Source: Chimonanthus salicifolius
Taxonomy: Eukaryota; Streptophyta; Magnoliopsida; Laurales; Calycanthaceae
Direction of reading: 5' to 3'
Assembly (NCBI GenBank): GCA_013350335.1
Contig: CM023534.1
Location: 10,631,542 to 10,695,541 of the forward strand
DNA length: 64,000 nucleotides
Each line of letters begins with the position of its first letter. The first letter of the stretch is position 1. The translations under genes and the position numbers were made by a program. Below, piece by piece: positions 58,819 to 64,000 of this stretch. The notes beneath the pieces were generated by a model. That model was not told the origin of the DNA. It searched no databases and saw only the letters and a list, made by a program, of their open reading frames with translations.

Positions 58819-59239
58819 TTTAGCAAATGCAGGATTCATGGATTTAAATATTGAAGTACTAAAGAAGCATACTTGGGCAAATTTATAGGTCCTAACAAAT
58901 GGTGGACTGACTCTCAAATGATTGTGATTTTGTTCAATTTGGTCAGTATATGACTTAGTCACAAATGTTCGTTCAAAAGTAAAAATAAGTTTTTTTTTCA
59001 TATTCTATGCACTTGATATGAGAAACATTATTGATAAAATGACAAAAAATGGTGATGGTATTTAATATATGACTAGATTGTCATATAGGTAAACATTATT
59101 TAAGATTTACAAAAAGAAAGTCATGTACACGGCTTGCTAATTAAATGTGTTAATGGCTAGCTTTATAGAACAAATGTTTTGGAAACTAACTTGGATTACA
59201 AAGGAGAATCATATTTTGGTAAAACTAACATTTAAATAA

Positions 59240-59357
59240 CAAAAATTGAGGTTAAAAAAATTGTATCATATTATAAGATCCAAATCGTTTTCTATAAAAA
59301 TTGTATCAGTGTCGTAAGCTTCAAATCGTGAATCATAAGATTTCAACAATTATGGTA
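59240..59357. repeat. Word-based element F: short relative of element C
   Basis: ttgtatcatattataagatcc, caaatcgttttctata, cgtaagcttcaaatcgtgaat and cataagatttcaacaattatg. The right edge matches those of elements C and D. Confidence 0.5.
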
Positions 59358-59913
59358 ATTTACTAATATACGACTAATCCAAAAGTGGAATCTATGCTTA
59401 AGATATAAAATAGCAAATAGTGACACAAAGGTATCAGCATATCTTAGTGATCTTTTTAATGCTTTAGTTGTAGTCTTTTAGAATTTTACATGGATGAGCT
59501 ACCATTGACATTTAGTAGCTTGCTGTTGTCAATCTGATCATGTTACTGATGAATGAATAATTGAATCTTGTTCTTCTTTTTGGTTGTTCCTTTTTTTCAG
59601 TTTGTTGAAACTTATTTAGTACTTCAATTATCAGCATGGTGTCCTTATTTTGCCAATTCTACTGGCCATGCTGTTACAGTTGGTTGAAACATATTTTCTT
59701 TTGATTCTTAGATGCTTTCCATTGTTTGCGAGCTGCTCCTTTGCACACTGGTTTCAGCTATAACTTTTTGTTGCTCTAATTGTAATTAGCAGTTCAGGAA
59801 ATTCAGTTTCCCATGCTATAATGACTAAAACAGAATAAATTTGCCTTGTGTTTTTTCAATGTCTTTGTTTTCTTCGTCCTGACATGAATTTTTTTCTTTC
59901 AGTTTGTGATAAC

Positions 59914-62281
59914 ATGCAATACATCAGAGACTCTATTTTAAGGCATGTGAGTGTGAGAAGCTATGCACGAACAGGGTTGTTTCTGAAAGAAGGGAATCCA
60001 TGTGGTAGGCTGACACGTCAACTGTGTGCATTGACACATACCAACTCAGATCATCTGATGATGCGAGTAGTTGCGCTGGTCAAGAAATATGATAGAATAG
60101 ATGCAGGCAAGGTATTGGTATTTGTCTTCGTGATCCATAATTGATTTTTCATGGATTGCTTAGTGATTCATGAAGACTGTTGGGTGGTACCAATGCATCA
60201 GTTTCATGTGCAAGTGAGAACAATGGTTATACACAGTTGATCTAATAGACTGAGGTGTGGATTGGAAAAGCTCCAAAAATCTTCCTAATTTGAAGATACC
60301 TAGAATTCCATCTTTGGCCTTGAAATTGATGTTTAAAACAATAGAACTGCTGTCTGCACATGGTCATTGTTGCAACTATAAATGTTGCAGGTCTAAGTCT
60401 GGTTGCCACCATAGAATAGGGAAGAACTTTTTGAAAGAAAGAATAAAGGGAAAAAAGAGGAAGTAGAAGAAAAATGAAGAACATTAGATTTATAGAATCT
60501 TCTGAGATCAAGGAGTTGGGTCATTGCCCATTACGGTTGGTCTCTCATGGAAACAGACTGAATTGTCATGCCACTTGTTCCATTTGTAAGCAATGGATGA
60601 TTGAGGAGCCACAAACTCCTTAATGAATCAGAGACCTCAACGGGACCATTTAATTCATCCTGATTAATACTCTTTCCATGAGGAAGAGGAAGGGTTTCAG
60701 ACTTCATGCTCATGGTGGGTTAACTGTTGTCTCTGGTTGTATATTCCTGCATTTTTTATATAGGCATGCAATGCATGTCTATTTTCCTTCGAATAGGTTT
60801 CTCTGCTGAGAAACCTAAAGCCTCTGTTGCCACCAAACCCATAAATAGGTCCATGGTGGTATATTTCTGAGATTCAGAAGGTTGATATGATAGGCCTATC
60901 AAGGATGAAATCACTGGGCAAGCGTATGATCCACAAGGCTCATGACCTGTTTCTTGTACTCCCAGTTCACACGTCATGCTGAGCATGTAGTCTGAAGAAT
61001 GCAGCCATGTATATCAGAATCCACTGCTTGTGCTATATCCCAGGACAGAAAGCATATTGTCTGATTTTCAGTTGAGTCCAATAGTTTTCAGTTGAGTCCA
61101 ATACTCAATGAGAAGGTCTATGATTCCTTTCATTGTAACACCATATTGGTGGTGGATTTGAACCCATTTACTGTTACAAGATGAAATAGAATAAAAAGGA
61201 AAAAAGAAAATGAAAGAGTTATGATTGCTTAACACTCCAGTTATCCTTGATTTGGGATGTGAACATATAGAATCCCTTGCCCCTAAATTTGTACTTTGTA
61301 GATTTGAAACCCATGAGTAAACAATCTTCATTTTGCAAGCATTTTTCTTGTACTCGTTATTTTTATGAAAATTCAGTTGACCAACGCACCCTAGTTTTAG
61401 TTTATTGTCCACAAGGATCCACATTGTTATTATGGCATCACTTGGTCCTAATGCTCCTATTCATCTTGGCAAAAAGTGCCTTCAATTGCATCTTAGATAT
61501 TTTTTCACTATTCTTAGTTTGGTTATGATTCATGGTCTTTCATCACTTTGCATATTGCATAGGTCATTGTAATCATTGGTATCATGGTCGTCATCATATT
61601 ATTATCAATATTATTTTGAAATGGTGATGTGACTTAAGCCCACAACCTTTTAGATTGCATGATAATATCATACTAATTGTGCTATGAGTTCTTGTCTGCA
61701 TATTTAGATGTATTGTATCTACACTAACAGCAGTTCTGTTCAACATCATCTGTAATGCCTTTATTTGAAAGTGCATTTTGTTTCTGAGGGAAAAAAAAAA
61801 GCACCTTCTTATCTGCCACAAGCTTTGGTGATGTTATTTAGGTGAACTCAACTTGGGCAGTGGACTTGTTGGAAAATGGACTTGAAACATCAGCCATTTA
61901 GTTGCAAATCTGTGACTAGCTAAATTGTAAATTGTGTACTTGTTAATGGAACTGATAACCATGTTTACTTATGTTCATGTAAATACACCAATAATCTTGT
62001 ATCTAGGTCAATTTCATTTTTTTTCTGAACACTAGAAGGATATAAATTTGAAGCACCACCATTCTTGCTGGTTGACAAACTTTTAACAGGTTACGGAGAC
62101 AGCTGATTTCCAGAAAGACCTCTGCTTGGACAGCTTAGACAGGGTGGAGCTTGTTATGGCCTTCGAGCAAGAATTCAACATTGAGATCCCTGATGAGAAA
62201 GCTGATAAATTGGCATGCTGTGCTGATGTTGTCCAATACATAATGTCAAAAGATGAACAGAAGATAGCAGATAAGTCTTGA
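59914..62281 (+). CDS. Mitochondrial acyl carrier protein (mtACP3-like)
   Basis: Two coding exons (59914-60111 and 62090-62281) join in phase to give 129 residues. The protein carries growing acyl chains on a phosphopantetheine arm in mitochondrial fatty acid synthesis, which supplies lipoate. The N-terminus (MQYIRDSILRHVSVRSYAR) is Arg-rich without acids after residue 6, as for a matrix-targeting peptide. The carrier domain has the attachment Ser81 in DLCLDSLDRVELVMAF, followed by FNIEIPDEKADKL. In other plants the divergent mtACP3 type shares the TADFQKDL and CCADV text seen here, so I prefer that subtype. Plant mtACPs also associate with respiratory complex I in some isoforms. The 5' UTR intron is inferred. 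Intact. Confidence 0.9.
61065..61104. repeat. 20-bp tandem duplication ttttcagttgagtccaata-
   Basis: Two adjacent copies differing only in the last base (g, c). A small replication-slippage type duplication. Confidence 0.9.
61625..61697 (-). mobile_element. tRNA-derived SINE-like sequence (family of 30704-30783)
   Basis: Minus strand: agacaagaactcatagcaca, attagtatg, then ggttgtgggcttaagtc. The order and spacing equal the copy in helicase intron 5. No clear tail or duplication. Confidence 0.5.
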
Positions 62282-63470
62282 TTAGTTTTACAACTTTGTT
62301 ATTCATTTCTTTCCCTGGATAGGCACAAGAATTCCAGTGTGAATGGCCTTCAGCATAGTCAATCAGTTCTAAATGTTGGAATTAGAAAAATGGTGGTTTT
62401 GATATGAACTCAATTCTTGGAGCAATTGAGTCATTTGACACAGAAGATACTTTCTTTCAATACTCTCTCTTGTTTTTGAAGAATGGTTCAGAGTTGTTTT
62501 TCAAGTTGGGCCTTTACAATCTTAGATGTCAAGGTTAAAGACCAATGAGCTGTGTCAGTCACATGTTTTGCTGTTATTCACTTGTGTAATTGGGGTTACC
62601 TTTTGTGGTGAGGTCCATCAGTACCAGCCTATGATAAATCTTTTTAGTTCTTCACATACGTGGTAGGTCAATGTCCAAGTTGGACAGTTGGTCGTAGGTG
62701 GACCTGACAAAAGTTCTCAGCTAGAAATTAGATGTCTAATAAGAAAATTCATTGTACGTCAGAAATATAAGCCATCCACTGGTTTGACCAGGCTGCCTTC
62801 GTTGCACTATCTGAATCTATCTTACTGTGTGCGTTTTCAAAGATAGAATTGAATACATGAGAAATGTGTCTGCAATTCTTGTGAAAGAAGGATTTTTAAA
62901 ACTAGAAAGAGGATTTGTTTTAATTGATTTATAGGAAAGAGTGAAGTTTGAAATCATAAGCATCGCATACATTGGCTGGCTTGGAACTAAGGAACTCTCT
63001 GATAAGCATTGAAAACAGAACTTCACTATTAAACCTCATACTCTTGGTCACCCTTTCCGCCTTTCGGGACATTGAAAAGCTACTATAAAGCAAAACCCCT
63101 TTTACCAAGTCAAGTACCATAGGCAACAGTCTGATCCAAAGTTCCCATCTCTAGAATGTTATCCATTATCCAACATTCTCCAAGACCAAGATATGGTCCC
63201 CATCAGTTGAATTCACAATCAAGACACTGAAAAATGGTTGTTCTCATTCCATGTATACTTTCAAGGTATGCTTCCCCAAGCACAAATCTGTATTGTTTAT
63301 GATTTAAAAGCTCTGTTTTTTACAGTGACTCATGAGTCTAATGGGAGAAGTTCATGTGGGCATTCTGCATTTCATATTAAAAACTCGTACTACCTTTTAT
63401 ACTTTGCGTTTAGATGAGGAGAAAGTTTTTGGAGAATTCTTCTCGCTCTCTTAAGTAGGGGATTCTCTTA
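62282..63470. other. 3' flank of the acyl carrier protein gene
   Basis: 3' UTR followed by intergenic text. Minus-strand open frames at 62817-63126 overlap in two frames and have no recognised family, so they are not called. Confidence 0.45.
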
Positions 63471-63715
63471 CCCTTGTATCTTGTTTGGCAATACAAATGA
63501 GAAAGTGAGTGTAAAAGGAAGGAAAGAAGATGGGGTTTCTCCTCCCTCTCTAATGGAAATGGGTTTTCTACTTGGATGGGAAAGGAGAGTAAAGTATGAC
63601 TTAATTTCCTTTTGATTAATAAAATACCATACAAATGAAAAGAGAGAAATCTCTAGATTTCTCCTCAATTCCCCTGAAACAAAAACAACCTTGGGTCAAA
63701 ATTAAATAACTTGTT
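63470..63715. repeat. Possible word-based element M at the window's right end
   Basis: From cttgtttggcaatacaaatg to cccctgaaacaaaaacaacc, the edges are loosely inverted. The interior repeats gagaaag, aaggaagg, ggatggg and tttctcctcc words. It resembles short elements common near plant genes. Low certainty. Confidence 0.4.
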
Positions 63716-64000
63716 TTCTTTCTGAATTACTACTCTTGCATCAAAACTGAAGAAGCCAATTTCTTTTTATGTATTGATTCAAATGGGTATCATACAATTT
63801 GCCGAGTTTAAGATTTATGTCTGAGGGTGGCCTTAATATTATGGGTAGGAATTTCACTTTTTTCCTCACCTTTCTTTTCCTCTTTTCTAAAAACAAGGGT
63901 AAATTTGAAAATTCCTTTTAAAGAGGTGCACCATAAGAGAAAATGGGGGTGCAAAAATCACTACCTATAATATTAATGATTTATTGGTTAAGAATATTAC

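Larger units (their letters stand above)
57705..59902 (+). other. 5' UTR intron of the acyl carrier protein gene (inferred)
   Basis: It holds word-based element J at about 58600-58818 (ttcaagctt, agctcaac and gcttgag words, ending tttacactcctag) and element F at 59240-59357 (caaatcgt and cgtaagctt words), plus AT-rich sequence. Minus-strand open frames here match nothing I know. Confidence 0.45.
60112..62089 (+). other. Intron of the acyl carrier protein gene
   Basis: 1,978 bp, GT-AG. It contains minus-strand open frames at 60531-60713 and 60756-60986 with coding-like composition but no family I recognise, a 20-bp tandem pair at 61065-61104, and a SINE-like sequence at 61625-61697. Confidence 0.7.

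Noticed and set aside
62817..63126. Two overlapping minus-strand frames after the acyl carrier protein gene
   Set aside because: Different frames of the same DNA, no family match, no promoter or splice evidence.
1..64000. CRISPR array, rRNA genes, bacterial-type operon or organelle insert
   Set aside because: No regularly spaced repeats, no rRNA text, and split plant genes throughout. I recognised no long chloroplast or mitochondrial tract by eye, though a database search was not possible.

Overview
The window is plant nuclear DNA. It is AT-rich, has split genes with GT-AG introns of up to 5 kb, and carries many retrotransposon relics and short DNA elements. Nothing in it fixes the species. 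The gene style and repeat load suggest a woody angiosperm with a moderately large genome, but that is inference.

Layout. 1-1657: 3' end of a broken Ty1/copia element (reverse transcriptase, RNase H, remnant LTR). 1663-6900: a diverged duplicated block present in two main copies, a gene-like 109-codon frame broken by two TGA codons, and a low-complexity element built on ATCGGCCGAT words. 10433-11494 (-): an intact single-exon cytosolic sulfotransferase. 14747-17401 (+): a CYP749-like cytochrome P450 gene with three frameshifts, so a pseudogene. 20967-22696 (+): a two-exon secreted Ole e 1-domain protein with a proline-rich tail. 23640-55793 (+): a 27-exon gene for an HRQ1-type (RecQ4-like) DNA helicase. 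I could join all its exons in one open frame of 1,233 residues. It occupies half the window, and about 88% of it is intron. 59914-62281 (+): a mitochondrial acyl carrier protein with an intron in its 5' UTR.

The helicase introns record repeated transposition. Most LINE pieces (L1 and RTE types) lie antisense to the gene. Three tRNA-derived SINEs have readable target-site duplications. A 773-bp hAT-type element with a perfect 8-bp duplication sits inside an L1 and carries a tRNA-Trp-like relic. Two very short (57-58 bp) retro-insertions sit inside an RTE element. A further set of elements across the window shares one design: each repeats its own short word (ATCGGCCGAT, AATCGTAAGAT, GAACCG, GTGTC and so on) around an AT-rich core.

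The genes do not form an operon-like or obviously co-functional cluster. The sulfotransferase and the dead P450 are neighbouring specialised-metabolism genes. The helicase (DNA repair) and the acyl carrier protein (mitochondrial lipoate and fatty acid synthesis) are housekeeping genes. I found no rRNA, CRISPR array or intact tRNA gene. The most unusual material is the word-based elements and the nested insertions, not a new protein system.
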